In this document: piece by piece, positions 36,837-45,028 of the stretch
Position numbering within the stretch: position 1 is the stretch's first letter
Layout of the letters: every line of letters starts with the position of its first letter
From: Bacteroidales bacterium
GTDB lineage: Bacteria > Bacteroidota > Bacteroidia > Bacteroidales > UBA932
Direction of reading: 5' to 3'
NCBI GenBank assembly: GCA_017469745.1
Contig: JAFUFS010000028.1
Location: forward strand, 89,988-153,987
DNA: 64,000 nucleotides
Translations under genes and position numbers: made by a program
The notes under the pieces: model-generated
Database searches by the model: none
What the model was told of the DNA's origin: nothing
The model's input: only the letters and a program-made list of their open reading frames with translations

Positions 36837-37990
36837 AGAAGCTCCCAGGTGATTCTTTCCAGAACGACCTTCCTGTCCCCTCTCCTGATTTCATCCGTTT
36901 CATTCCCCGGCACTACAGCCGTCCTCTTGCCAAAGCCCCTGAAGCATAGTCTGGATTCAGGAATTCCCCGGGCCACAAGGGCATCGAAGACTGCCTTCGC
37001 ACGGGCTGCAGACAGCTTTTCGTTATAGGCATCGCTGCCTCTTGCGTCAGTGTGTCCGGAGATAAGGAAACGATCCTCAGGACAGAGGTCCAAGATCCTT
37101 GCTACCTCGTCCAGGACAGTCTTGCTGTCCTCCGTGAGATCAGCCTTGTCAAAGTCGAAAGTCACGTTGTCCATCAGGCTCGCAAGCGTTCTGTCGACGG
37201 GTACTTCCTTGTAGACCTCCCGTACCGTCTCAACCGGAATTTCCTTCACAACCTCCTTGACAACTTCCTTTTCCACGATTCTCTCAACCGTGAGAGGCTC
37301 CTCGAATGAAGAATGCTTGCCTGAGCCACCAAGCCGGAACACAAGCCCCGCAGTTCCCAGGGCGAAATTGGCTCCCTTTGAGCCGATGGATCTTAGATAG
37401 TTCCCCTCGATACGGATCCCGATCCTGTTGCTGATCCATCCGACAAGACCGACTCCCGCGGACAGAGGAAAGTAAGTGTCAGTGTCAAAAGTACTTCCTT
37501 TGTTCCAAGAGTCTTCGGCCTTCCAGAGCCCTTCCTTCGTGACATCTCCTTCGAAATTGCCCCAGAAGGCTGTCGGGAAGTTCTTGTGGTAATAGTTTGC
37601 CCCTATCCTCAGATAAGGTTGCACCCATTCGTTCCCAAGGGGCGGACGGATCTGGAGTCCGGGCCCCGCAAGAATTGAGAATCCCTGCTTGAGCGCTCCT
37701 GAATCATGGTATCTTGCGAAGCCGAGAGTGCCGTGGGCATCCAGATAGAGCCAAGGATTCAGTTCGTAAGCCGCGTAGAGGTCCGTACCTCCGTACAGGA
37801 GTTTTTCCTCGAGCTTGAACACATAGTCTCCCCCGGGTGTCTGATGGAAGTCGGAAAGGACAGTACGCGTGTGGTTGAAGGCTGAACCGCCCAGGCCCAG
37901 TTCAAAGGAATGTGGCCTTTGCTGAGCATGAGATTGGGTCGGAGCCAGAAAGATGATGGCCATAGCCACCAGAATGAGTTTGTCTTTCAT
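36809..37990 (-). CDS. OmpA-family porin with peptidoglycan-binding domain
   Basis: A 393-aa outer-membrane protein. Signal peptide about 1-22 (ending SHAQ). N-terminal beta-barrel at about 25-220 (SFELGLGGSAFNHTRTVLSDF; YLRIGANYYHKNFP). A Glu/Lys/Val-rich linker (VEKEVVKEVVKEIPVETVREV) leads to the C-terminal OmpA domain (about 265-380): VTFDFDKADLTEDSKTVLDEVARIL, FLISGHTDARGSDAYNEKLSAARAKAVFDAL and RLCFRGFGKRTAV. The peptidoglycan-binding Asp and Arg residues of the family are present (GHTDARGS; NEKLSAARA). It lies between the DUF4493 lipoprotein gene (32 bases upstream) and the collagen-like gene, which it overlaps by 28 bases. Confidence 0.93.
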   Translation of the reverse strand: MKDKLILVAMAIIFLAPTQSHAQQRPHSFELGLGGSAFNHTRTVLSDFHQTPGGDYVFKLEEKLLYGGTDLYAAYELNPWLYLDAHGTLGFARYHDSGALKQGFSILAGPGLQIRPPLGNEWVQPYLRIGANYYHKNFPTAFWGNFEGDVTKEGLWKAEDSWNKGSTFDTDTYFPLSAGVGLVGWISNRIGIRIEGNYLRSIGSKGANFALGTAGLVFRLGGSGKHSSFEEPLTVERIVEKEVVKEVVKEIPVETVREVYKEVPVDRTLASLMDNVTFDFDKADLTEDSKTVLDEVARILDLCPEDRFLISGHTDARGSDAYNEKLSAARAKAVFDALVARGIPESRLCFRGFGKRTAVVPGNETDEIRRGDRKVVLERITWELLWKYLKNNQ

Positions 37991-38022
37991 AAGTTCAGAT
38001 TATCTATTGATTTGATGAAGTT

Positions 38023-39123
38023 TCACTTGACTGAGCAGTCTGAAAGGTTCTTGAGTCCGGGGATCCCATAGTAAGAAGCTTCGATGTCTCCCCTCAGGTA
38101 GACCTTCCGGCCAAGAAGATCAGGATTGTCCACCAGGTTGAGCACGTCACGGAAGGTCCCCTTCGTCAGCTGTACGGACATGCAAGATGCTTTTTCGCTG
38201 GCTGATGACCTGGATGCTATGGCAAGGCATGTCCTGGATTCGAACGGAGGCTCGAAGCGTATCCCGTTCTTGTTGGATGACAGATCACCACCGACAATGT
38301 AGCCACAGACCCAGACTCCCTTCTCCCCGGCATGTTCCTTAGCCTGAGCCACACTGTAGGCATTGTCCATGGTCACGCCTGCATCTGAATCAGAAGAGCC
38401 CATCTCCCACTCATCCTCGGTCCACGTCCGAAGAGTATCTACAGTGATGGAAACTTCCGTGGAGGTACCGGCCGAAGGATCCGAGACTGCAGGGCAGGCT
38501 ATCCCAAGGGTGAGCATGTCCCGGGCCTCCAGGTTCCGGGTCAGAAGCTGGACTGCAGAACCTCCGTCCTTTAGGCAGACCGTGAGGTTTCCAGGCTTGA
38601 AGAAGCCCGTTCTATCAAGGGAATTGCCGTAGTCGAGGTCTCCTTCCGCAGACGACACGTACAGGCTTCCATCAGGATAGGATACCTGGAAATCAGGTGA
38701 TGGCCTCAGCCTGAGTCCGCAGTTCAGCTGTGAACACTGCAGAAGCACCCTGGTAGCCGCACCAGCTTTGACGACCACTGCCTGTTCGTCCCCGAACTGA
38801 GGAGCATCGAACTCCGGTTTTGAAAACTTCCTGGAAACTGCACTTACTGTGTAGGTGCCAGGATTGACGAGCATTGACTCCGGAGAATTGCCGTAACTGC
38901 CTTCATAAAGTACTTCGCCTGCGGAATTGGAGACCTTGAGGATGAATGAATCCGTGTCTGGGATCTCCAGGACCGACCTTGTCGGCATGGACGGGGAGAA
39001 ATTCCAGCACAGGGTGCCCTGTGCACTATCCCCCGGCATCTTGTTGCACGAATAAAAAACCGTGCCTGACAAGAAGATGAGTCCGGCAAACAGCCGGAAC
39101 AGCTTTGATTGAGGAATCTTCAT
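38023..39123 (-). CDS. DUF4493-type lipoprotein
   Basis: A 366-aa lipoprotein with lipobox VFYSC (Cys at residue 26). The first half, about 35-215, has the DUF4493 pattern (LCWNFSPSMPTR; FILKVSNSAGEVLYEGSYGNSPESMLVNPGTYTVSAVS; KPEFDAPQFGDEQAVVVKAGAATRVLLQCSQLNCGLRLRPSPDF). The C-terminal section (about 255-366) resembles an OB-fold-like domain (VCGYIVGGDLSSNKNGIRFEPPF; NLVDNPDLLGRKVYLRGDI) such as DUF6359. It is the first gene of the minus-strand surface cassette with OmpA, the collagen-like lipoprotein and the DUF1460 protein. Function unknown; probably surface-exposed. Confidence 0.8.
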   Translation of the reverse strand: MKIPQSKLFRLFAGLIFLSGTVFYSCNKMPGDSAQGTLCWNFSPSMPTRSVLEIPDTDSFILKVSNSAGEVLYEGSYGNSPESMLVNPGTYTVSAVSRKFSKPEFDAPQFGDEQAVVVKAGAATRVLLQCSQLNCGLRLRPSPDFQVSYPDGSLYVSSAEGDLDYGNSLDRTGFFKPGNLTVCLKDGGSAVQLLTRNLEARDMLTLGIACPAVSDPSAGTSTEVSITVDTLRTWTEDEWEMGSSDSDAGVTMDNAYSVAQAKEHAGEKGVWVCGYIVGGDLSSNKNGIRFEPPFESRTCLAIASRSSASEKASCMSVQLTKGTFRDVLNLVDNPDLLGRKVYLRGDIEASYYGIPGLKNLSDCSVK

Positions 39124-39164
39124 AGTTTCAAGTTTAAGCGGACGGCACCGTTGCCTTCCATCCG

Positions 39165-39172
39165 CAAAGCTA
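39165..39172 (-). promoter_or_regulatory. -7 element of the DUF4493-ompA-collagen operon
   Basis: TAGCTTTG on the minus strand, 41 nt before the first start codon, matches TAnnTTTG exactly. The -33 region has no clear TTTG. Confidence 0.6.
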
Positions 39173-39269
39173 CGAAGCCTGATCGAGAGTGAAATTAAAA
39201 AACGTAAAAAGATGCAGGAATAATCAGAAATTTATGATTCTGCCGTCGGGAACCCCCTATAATTCACGA

Positions 39270-39294
39270 GGCAATCGCAGTCACTGCGATCGCC
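39270..39294. repeat. Inverted repeat between the surface cassette and the his operon
   Basis: GGCAATCGCAG and CTGCGATCGCC (39270-39280 and 39284-39294) form an 11-bp stem with one G-T pair and a 3-nt loop. No T-run follows on either strand. It lies in the 260-bp gap (39124-39383) between the cassette and the his operon, which also holds an AT-rich stretch near 39319-39380 and the operon promoter. It may be a terminator-like barrier or protein-binding site. Confidence 0.5.
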
Positions 39295-39383
39295 CCGCTA
39301 CTTAACCTAAACTTAAACTATGAAAAACTTCGTGACAAAAATAAAAAAAGTTTTAATAATAAAAAACATCATGAGGATTTTTT

Positions 39384-40004
39384 TTAATTATTGTTGTGTC
39401 TAGAAAGAAGTTCCCTCTCCAGATCAGCCATTCCGACCCCCATCTGTTCATTGAGTACCAGAAGGTGATAAAGGAGGTCTGATGCCTCATAGATATACCG
39501 CTCCTTATCGCCCGTAGCTGCTTCGAGGATAGTTTCCACTGCTTCCTCCCCGACTTTTTGGGAAATCTTCTTCACGCCTTCCTCAAAGAGACGTGTAGTG
39601 TAATGTCCTTCAGGCATGATCTCGTGCCGGTTCCTTATAACTTGCTCGAGACGGGCGAGGAATCCTTCCTCAGGAGGAGTGTCAAAACATGACACGGTTC
39701 CGCGGTGACAGGTCGGACCGTCGGGCCTCGCCATGATCAGCAAGGTGTCCGAATCACAGTCAGGAAACATACTTTCGACATGCAGGTAGTTTCCGCTGGT
39801 CTCCCCTTTGGTCCACAGGACACCCCTGGAACGGCTCCAAAAAGTCACCAGCCCGGTTTCCAGGGTTCTTTCATAGGCCTGTTCATTCATGTATCCGAGC
39901 ATCAGGACCTTCCGCGTGACGCTGTCCTGGATGATCGCAGGGACCAGCCCTTCACGGCTTTTTTGAAAATCAAGTTCAATCTTTTCCATATCTTCAGTTA
40001 TCAT
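39384..40004 (-). CDS. hisIE: Phosphoribosyl-AMP cyclohydrolase / phosphoribosyl-ATP diphosphatase
   Basis: Bifunctional enzyme of 206 aa for steps 2 and 3 of histidine synthesis. The HisI half has SRSRGVLWTKGETSGN and the zinc motif DCDSDTLLIMARPDGPTCHRGTVSC. The HisE half (about 120-200) has SQKVGEEAVETILEA and EASDLLYHLLVLN. I chose the ATG at 40004, whose ATGA overlaps the hisF stop. A longer in-frame extension overlapping hisF was rejected because its residues look non-protein-like. Last gene of the his operon. Confidence 0.93.
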   Translation of the reverse strand: MITEDMEKIELDFQKSREGLVPAIIQDSVTRKVLMLGYMNEQAYERTLETGLVTFWSRSRGVLWTKGETSGNYLHVESMFPDCDSDTLLIMARPDGPTCHRGTVSCFDTPPEEGFLARLEQVIRNRHEIMPEGHYTTRLFEEGVKKISQKVGEEAVETILEAATGDKERYIYEASDLLYHLLVLNEQMGVGMADLERELLSRHNNN

Positions 40005-40756
40005 ATTCTTACTTTTATCCCTTTCGAAACCAGGAAATGCTTCAATTCCGGAATCGTTATTTCTCCATAGTGGAATATGCTGGCTGCCAGGGCAGCATCC
40101 GCCTTTCCTTCGGAAAGGACCGCCGCAATGTCTTCCGCACTTCCGGCCCCGCCTGAAGCTATCACCGGGATCCGCAGGAGACTGTTCAATTCCGAAAAAA
40201 CATCGCAAGGATAGCCTTGGCGCGTCCCGTCATGATCCATGGAGGTGAACAGGATCTCCCCCGCCCCCCTTTCCTGGACCTCGGAAGCCCAGATGAACAG
40301 TTCCCTGCCGGTCGCGAACCTGCCCCCGCCTGACATGGCCATCCAACGGTCTCCGGACTTCCGTGCATCTATCGCAACGACCACGAACTGGCTCCCGAAA
40401 TGCGATGCGATCTCATCTACCAGAGAGGGATTCCTAAGCGCTGCGCTGTTCACGGTGATCTTGTCAGCACCGGCCTCCAGCATCCTGCCTGCATCCTCAA
40501 GGGAAGATATTCCTCCACCGACCGTGAAAGGAATATCGATACGTTCGGAGATCGCCTTCACCAGTCCCACGAAGGTCTTCCTCCCTTTGACCGTGGCGCT
40601 GATGTCAAGATAGACAAGTTCATCCGCTCCTTGCGAAGCGTACCTGGCCCCTAGTTCCACTGCATCACCGACCTCCCTGAGTCCCAGGAAGTTGATGCCC
40701 TTGACCGTCCTGCCGTCCTTGACGTCCAGGCACGGAATTATCCTTTTGGCTACCAT
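40001..40756 (-). CDS. hisF: Imidazole glycerol phosphate synthase cyclase subunit
   Basis: TIM-barrel subunit of 251 aa that closes the imidazole ring using ammonia from HisH. The start MVAKRIIPCLDVKDGRTVKGINFLGLREVGDAVELGARY is canonical, with the catalytic Asp in CLDVKDG and the second Asp in FTSMDHDGTRQGY. Further blocks: ITVNSAALRNPSLV, IPVIASGGAGSAEDIAAVL and DAALAASIFHYGE. Start overlaps the hisA stop by 7 bases, and hisIE overlaps its end. Confidence 0.96.
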   Translation of the reverse strand: MVAKRIIPCLDVKDGRTVKGINFLGLREVGDAVELGARYASQGADELVYLDISATVKGRKTFVGLVKAISERIDIPFTVGGGISSLEDAGRMLEAGADKITVNSAALRNPSLVDEIASHFGSQFVVVAIDARKSGDRWMAMSGGGRFATGRELFIWASEVQERGAGEILFTSMDHDGTRQGYPCDVFSELNSLLRIPVIASGGAGSAEDIAAVLSEGKADAALAASIFHYGEITIPELKHFLVSKGIKVRI

Positions 40757-41463
40757 GACGGGATCTCCTCCAGTTTTATTCTTCCCTCGTAAAGGGCCTT
40801 ACCGACGATGACCTTTCCTATTCCGATGCTTTCAAGGGCCCTTATGTCTTCAATGCATCCCACTCCTCCGCTTGCGGTCAATGAGATGTCCGGAAAAGCT
40901 TTTATCAATTCCTCATAAAGGCTCAATCCAGGCCCGCAGAGCATGCCGTCACGCGATATTTCCGTCACTATCACTTTACGGAGCGCCGGAAGGAAAGAAC
41001 TTATCAAAGTGAATATGTCAATTCCGCCATTTTCCGTCCACCCACGGACAGAAACTTCCCGGCCGCGGACATCAGCTCCAAGCACGATCCTTTCAGGGCC
41101 GAATTCTTCAAGGAGCCCTGCAAAAAGCGAAGGATCCTTGACTGCCATTGTCCCGAAGATGACCCGGCCTGCTCCTGCATCAAGGACGGACTTGACATCC
41201 TCCCTGGTCTTGATGCCACCACCCCATTCTATTTCAGCGCGGCTTCCCCTAGAAACCATTTCCAGGACATCGAGATTGACGGGATGACCCTCCCTGGCGC
41301 CGTCAAGGTCGACAATATGGATCGACCTGAGTCCATGGTCCAGGAAGACGGAAACCATCTCCGCAGGGCTGGCTTCATAGGAAGTCTTCCTGGAGAAATC
41401 ACCCTGGGAAAGGCGTACGCACCTCCCATCTATCAGATCTATTGCCGGTATTACCTGTATCAT
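40750..41463 (-). CDS. hisA: Phosphoribosylformimino-5-aminoimidazole carboxamide ribotide isomerase
   Basis: TIM-barrel isomerase of 237 aa, paralogous to HisF. Start MIQVIPAIDLIDGRCVRLSQGDF with the catalytic Asp in AIDL. The central Asp is in VTEISRDGMLCGPGL and phosphate-binding loops are GGIKTREDVKSVLDAGAGRVIFGTMAV and SGGVGCIEDIRALESIGIGKVIVGKALY. Normal length. It overlaps hisH by 4 bases and hisF by 7. Confidence 0.95.
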   Translation of the reverse strand: MIQVIPAIDLIDGRCVRLSQGDFSRKTSYEASPAEMVSVFLDHGLRSIHIVDLDGAREGHPVNLDVLEMVSRGSRAEIEWGGGIKTREDVKSVLDAGAGRVIFGTMAVKDPSLFAGLLEEFGPERIVLGADVRGREVSVRGWTENGGIDIFTLISSFLPALRKVIVTEISRDGMLCGPGLSLYEELIKAFPDISLTASGGVGCIEDIRALESIGIGKVIVGKALYEGRIKLEEIPSW

Positions 41464-42050
41464 AATGAAAGAAAGTTATGTAGGAGTCTGGCTCCGTCCG
41501 AACCGCTTTTTTCCGGATGGAACTGGGTCCCGAAGAAATTATCCTTGCAAAGGGCAGCGCTGAAAGGGACTGAATGCTCCGAAGCTGCGACAGTGCAATC
41601 GCATATTCCTGCATAATAGGAATGCACGAAATACATGAATGTACCCTCAGCCAATCCATCGAAAAGAGGAGACTTCAGCCCGGTCAGGCTGTTCCAACCC
41701 ATGTGCGGAATCTTGACTGAAGGATCACCAGGGATGAAACGGACGACATCGGTATCGAATATTCCCAGACCGACAGCATCGCCCTCCTCGCTGCCTCGGC
41801 ACATAACCTGCATGCCAACGCAGATCCCGAGCACAGGACATTTCAAGGACGGGATCACCGAATCAAGCCCCAGGAATCGAAGGCTGGCAAGGGCGACGGA
41901 AGCATCTCCGACTCCGGGAAGCAGGACCCTGTCAGCAGACATCAGCAATTCCGGATCGGAGGTAAGCTCCCACTCTGAAACTCCAACACGCCTGAGTGCA
42001 TTTATCAACGACCGGACGTTGCCGGCATCATAATCTACTATCGCTATCAT
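41460..42050 (-). CDS. hisH: Imidazole glycerol phosphate synthase glutaminase subunit
   Basis: Glutamine amidotransferase of 196 aa. The nucleophile Cys lies in PVLGICVGMQVMCRGSEE, and the catalytic His and Glu in GTQFHPEKSGSDG. The start MIAIVDYDAGNVRSLINALRRVG is typical of HisH. It feeds ammonia to HisF. The start overlaps the hisCB stop by 4 bases. Confidence 0.95.
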   Translation of the reverse strand: MIAIVDYDAGNVRSLINALRRVGVSEWELTSDPELLMSADRVLLPGVGDASVALASLRFLGLDSVIPSLKCPVLGICVGMQVMCRGSEEGDAVGLGIFDTDVVRFIPGDPSVKIPHMGWNSLTGLKSPLFDGLAEGTFMYFVHSYYAGICDCTVAASEHSVPFSAALCKDNFFGTQFHPEKSGSDGARLLHNFLSL

Positions 42051-43747
42051 AACACGCCTTTGCTGCTGGGCAGGTCAAATCTGAACAGGTCCCTCCTGAC
42101 CGCTGAACGAAGAGTCCTTGCGAAAGCCTTGAACACGGATTCAGCAAGATGATGATTGTTTTCGCCTCGCGCCTGGATGTGAAGGTTGCATTTCATTGCG
42201 CAGCAGAGAGACTGGAAAAAATGTTCGAACATCTCAGTGGGCACATCTCCGACATATTCCCTGGTGAACGGGACATCCCAACGGAAATCGATCCTGCCGC
42301 CAAGGTCCATCAGCACCATGGCATCACAGTCATCCATCGGCAGGACGAAACCGTAACGTCCGATCCCTCGGCGATCCCCGAGAGCCTCAAGGAGGGCTTC
42401 TCCAAGAGTGATCGCGACATCCTCAATCGTGTGATGCTCATCGACTTGAAGGTCTCCCCTCGCCTGGACTTTAAGGGAGATTCCTCCATGGTGGGGGATC
42501 TGGTCCAGCATGTGGTCGAAGAAATCCAGCCCTGTGCTGATTGAAGATTCACCGTTGCCATCCAGATCCACTTCCACCCTGACTGCGGTTTCTCCGGTTA
42601 CCCGTTCACGTACAGAACGCCGTGGGCCTGACTTCAGGATGCCCTGCAGGAAAGAGCCTTCAGGATCGGCCGTCGCTCGGTTGGAAACAGCTTTCCCTGA
42701 ATAGCTTTCAAGGGATCTGATCATGGCGGTATTCTCCTCCGGCGATCCGACCGTAAGTCTCAGGGCCTTTCCGCATCCTGGAGTGGCCGACCTGTCCCTG
42801 ACAATTATTCCATCCTTCAACAGATGGCTGTAAAGGCCTTTGGGATCCGTAGTCTGGACGAGTAAGAAATTGGCGTCACTAGGGAAAACCTTCGTAATGC
42901 AATCCATGTCCGAAAGGACCGAAACCAGCCGGCGGCGCTCAGAACGGATCGTCGCAACTTCAGCCTCAACCCGCTCCTGATCGATAAGTGAAAGCGCCAG
43001 GGACAAGGTGTCGGAGCCAATGTTATAAGGGTAACGGACCTTATCGAACATCCTGACCACTAAAGGATAAGCCACTGTGATCCCTATCCTGAGACCGGCG
43101 AGCCCGTAAGCTTTCGAAAGCGTCTGGAGGACGATCAGGTTGGAATATTCATTGACAAGGCCGGCCATCGAGCCCCTCTCGGAGAAATCCACATAAGCCT
43201 CGTCCAGTACCACCATTCCGCCGAAGCCTTCGAGCAGCCTTCGGATGTCGCTTTCCGGGAAGGAATTGCCAGTGGGATTGTTCGGAGAGCAGATGAACAT
43301 GAGTTTCGTGAAACCGTCGGCTGCCTCAAGAAGCTCTGCTACAGGCAGGGAAAAAACTTCTCCAAGCATTACCATCCTTCGCTCCACCCCGTTCATGTCG
43401 GCACAGACCGAATACATCCCGTAACTTGGTGACATTATCACGGCATTGTCCACTCCAGGATTGCAGAAAACCCTGTAACACAGATCTATGGACTCATCAC
43501 TTCCATTCCCGAGGAAGACGGTTTCCTTCCGGAGTCCCTTGATTGCGGTCACCTTCTCAAGCAGGGCATCGCGCCTGCTTCTTGAAGGATAGCGGTTCAG
43601 CCCCTTCCTCTCAAAGGGATTCTCATTGGCGTCCAGGAGGATGCCGATCTCTCCCTGATACTCGTCACGGGCTGTTGAATATGGTTCCATGGAAAGGATG
43701 TTCCCGCGCACCAGGCGCTCCACGTCTTTGGCATTCATCTTATTCAT
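42047..43747 (-). CDS. hisCB: Fused histidinol-phosphate aminotransferase / imidazoleglycerol-phosphate dehydratase
   Basis: A bifunctional histidine-biosynthesis protein of 566 aa. Residues about 1-350 are a PLP-dependent HisC (LDANENPF; ICSPNNPTGN; VLDEAYVDFSE; the PLP-Lys in VLQTLSKAYGLAGLRIG; ALRLTVGSPEEN). A linker of roughly 25-30 residues follows. Then residues about 375-566 are HisB dehydratase (RRSVRERVTGETAVRVEVDLDG; FFDHMLDQIPHHGG; EHHTIEDVAITLGEAL; GENNHHLAESVFKAFARTL). The HAD-type histidinol-phosphate phosphatase that normally precedes the dehydratase in Bacteroidota HisB is absent, so that step needs another gene. No frameshift separates the halves. I chose ATG at 43747, overlapping the hisD stop; ATG at 43738 is possible. 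Confidence 0.93.
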   Translation of the reverse strand: MNKMNAKDVERLVRGNILSMEPYSTARDEYQGEIGILLDANENPFERKGLNRYPSRSRRDALLEKVTAIKGLRKETVFLGNGSDESIDLCYRVFCNPGVDNAVIMSPSYGMYSVCADMNGVERRMVMLGEVFSLPVAELLEAADGFTKLMFICSPNNPTGNSFPESDIRRLLEGFGGMVVLDEAYVDFSERGSMAGLVNEYSNLIVLQTLSKAYGLAGLRIGITVAYPLVVRMFDKVRYPYNIGSDTLSLALSLIDQERVEAEVATIRSERRRLVSVLSDMDCITKVFPSDANFLLVQTTDPKGLYSHLLKDGIIVRDRSATPGCGKALRLTVGSPEENTAMIRSLESYSGKAVSNRATADPEGSFLQGILKSGPRRSVRERVTGETAVRVEVDLDGNGESSISTGLDFFDHMLDQIPHHGGISLKVQARGDLQVDEHHTIEDVAITLGEALLEALGDRRGIGRYGFVLPMDDCDAMVLMDLGGRIDFRWDVPFTREYVGDVPTEMFEHFFQSLCCAMKCNLHIQARGENNHHLAESVFKAFARTLRSAVRRDLFRFDLPSSKGVL

Positions 43748-45026
43748 TGTTTTCACCGATTCTGTAACGCACCGCATCCGCATGGGCCTTAAGACCCTCT
43801 GCCTCAGCCATCTTGATTATTCCGGGGCCTATGCGTGACAGGCCTTCACGAGAAAGGGACTGATAAGAGACAGCATGCATGAAGCTTTCCACTCCGATCC
43901 CGCTCCAGGAAGAGGCCAGTCCGACTGTCGGGAGGATGTGGTTTGTACCGCTGGAATAGTCGCCCGCACTCTCAGGAGAGTAATTTCCAAGGAATACACT
44001 TCCGGCTGCGGTCACCATCTTGGCAGCGTTTTCCGGCTCTGAGACAGACAGGATGAGATGCTCGGGAGCATAATAGTTGGCAAACTCCATCTGCTTTTCA
44101 AGTCCCTTCATGACCAGAATCCTGCTGTCCGCAAGGGACTGCTCGATTACCTCACGGCGAGGAAGGGTCTCCTTCTGCTTCTTGATCTCGGACTTGACTG
44201 CCTGGGCGAAAGAATAGTCTTCACAAATGAGCAATGCCTGGCTGTCGCAACCGTGCTCGGTCTGGGAGAGCATGTCGGAAGCCACGAAACGCGGATTGGC
44301 GCTGTCATCAGCCACGACCATTACCTCGGAGGGGCCTGCAGGCATGTCTATGGCTATTCCGTCGCGACAGACCAACTGCTTGGCTTTAAGGACATAACGG
44401 TTGCCGGGACCGAAGATCTTCGAAACTTTCCGAATAGTTCCGGTACCATAGGCCATGGCGGCTATTGCCTGCGCTCCGCCGACCTTGTAGACTTCATCCA
44501 TTCCACACACCCTGGCGGCATAGAGGATGGCAGGTTCGATGGTTCCTTCCTTGGAAGGAGGGGTGCAGATGATCCTTTCACGACAACCAGCAATGCCAGA
44601 AGGGATTCCGAGCATCAGGACTGTCGAGAAAAGCGGAGCCAGGCCCCCGGGGATGTAAAGTCCTATCCTCGGCAACGGGAGGAAGCGCCGGCGGCAGATG
44701 ATTCCTCCGCCATCATTCCAAGTAATGTCCCTCGGGATTTCGAGCTCATGGAAGGCCCGTATCCTGGAAGCTGCCTCGAGAATGGCCTCTTTCAAGTCCT
44801 GAGGAACCGCATCGACCGCATCGTCAAACTCCAGAGGAGTGACTTTAAGGTTGTCCGGTACGACTCCTTCCACCTCGGAAATGACATTTACCAGGGCGGC
44901 ATCACCTCCGTCCTTTACAGCCCGGAGGATCTCAGAGACCCTCCAATTGATCGTCGCATCATCGCGGTTTACCCTTCGGGCCAGGAAAGGCCATTGCTCC
45001 CTGGCCGGTTCTACATATATTCTCAT
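43740..45026 (-). CDS. hisD: Histidinol dehydrogenase
   Basis: NAD- and zinc-dependent enzyme of 428 aa that oxidises histidinol to histidine in two steps. Visible motifs: LYIPGGLAPLFSTVLMLGIPSGIAGC, GGAQAIAAMAYGTGTI, IFGPGNRYVLKAKQLV, DMPAGPSEVMVVAD, the zinc-binding region DMLSQTEHGCDSQALL, and the C-terminal NYYAPEHLILSV and SAGDYSSGTNHILPT. Normal length and continuous. hisG ends 2 bases before its start. Confidence 0.96.
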   Translation of the reverse strand: MRIYVEPAREQWPFLARRVNRDDATINWRVSEILRAVKDGGDAALVNVISEVEGVVPDNLKVTPLEFDDAVDAVPQDLKEAILEAASRIRAFHELEIPRDITWNDGGGIICRRRFLPLPRIGLYIPGGLAPLFSTVLMLGIPSGIAGCRERIICTPPSKEGTIEPAILYAARVCGMDEVYKVGGAQAIAAMAYGTGTIRKVSKIFGPGNRYVLKAKQLVCRDGIAIDMPAGPSEVMVVADDSANPRFVASDMLSQTEHGCDSQALLICEDYSFAQAVKSEIKKQKETLPRREVIEQSLADSRILVMKGLEKQMEFANYYAPEHLILSVSEPENAAKMVTAAGSVFLGNYSPESAGDYSSGTNHILPTVGLASSWSGIGVESFMHAVSYQSLSREGLSRIGPGIIKMAEAEGLKAHADAVRYRIGENNE

Positions 45027-45028
45027 GG

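Noticed and set aside
39319-39402. Possible 27-codon small ORF starting MKNFVTKIKK
   Set aside because: It is AT-rich, overlaps the end of hisIE, and shows no conserved feature or His, Trp or similar leader signature.
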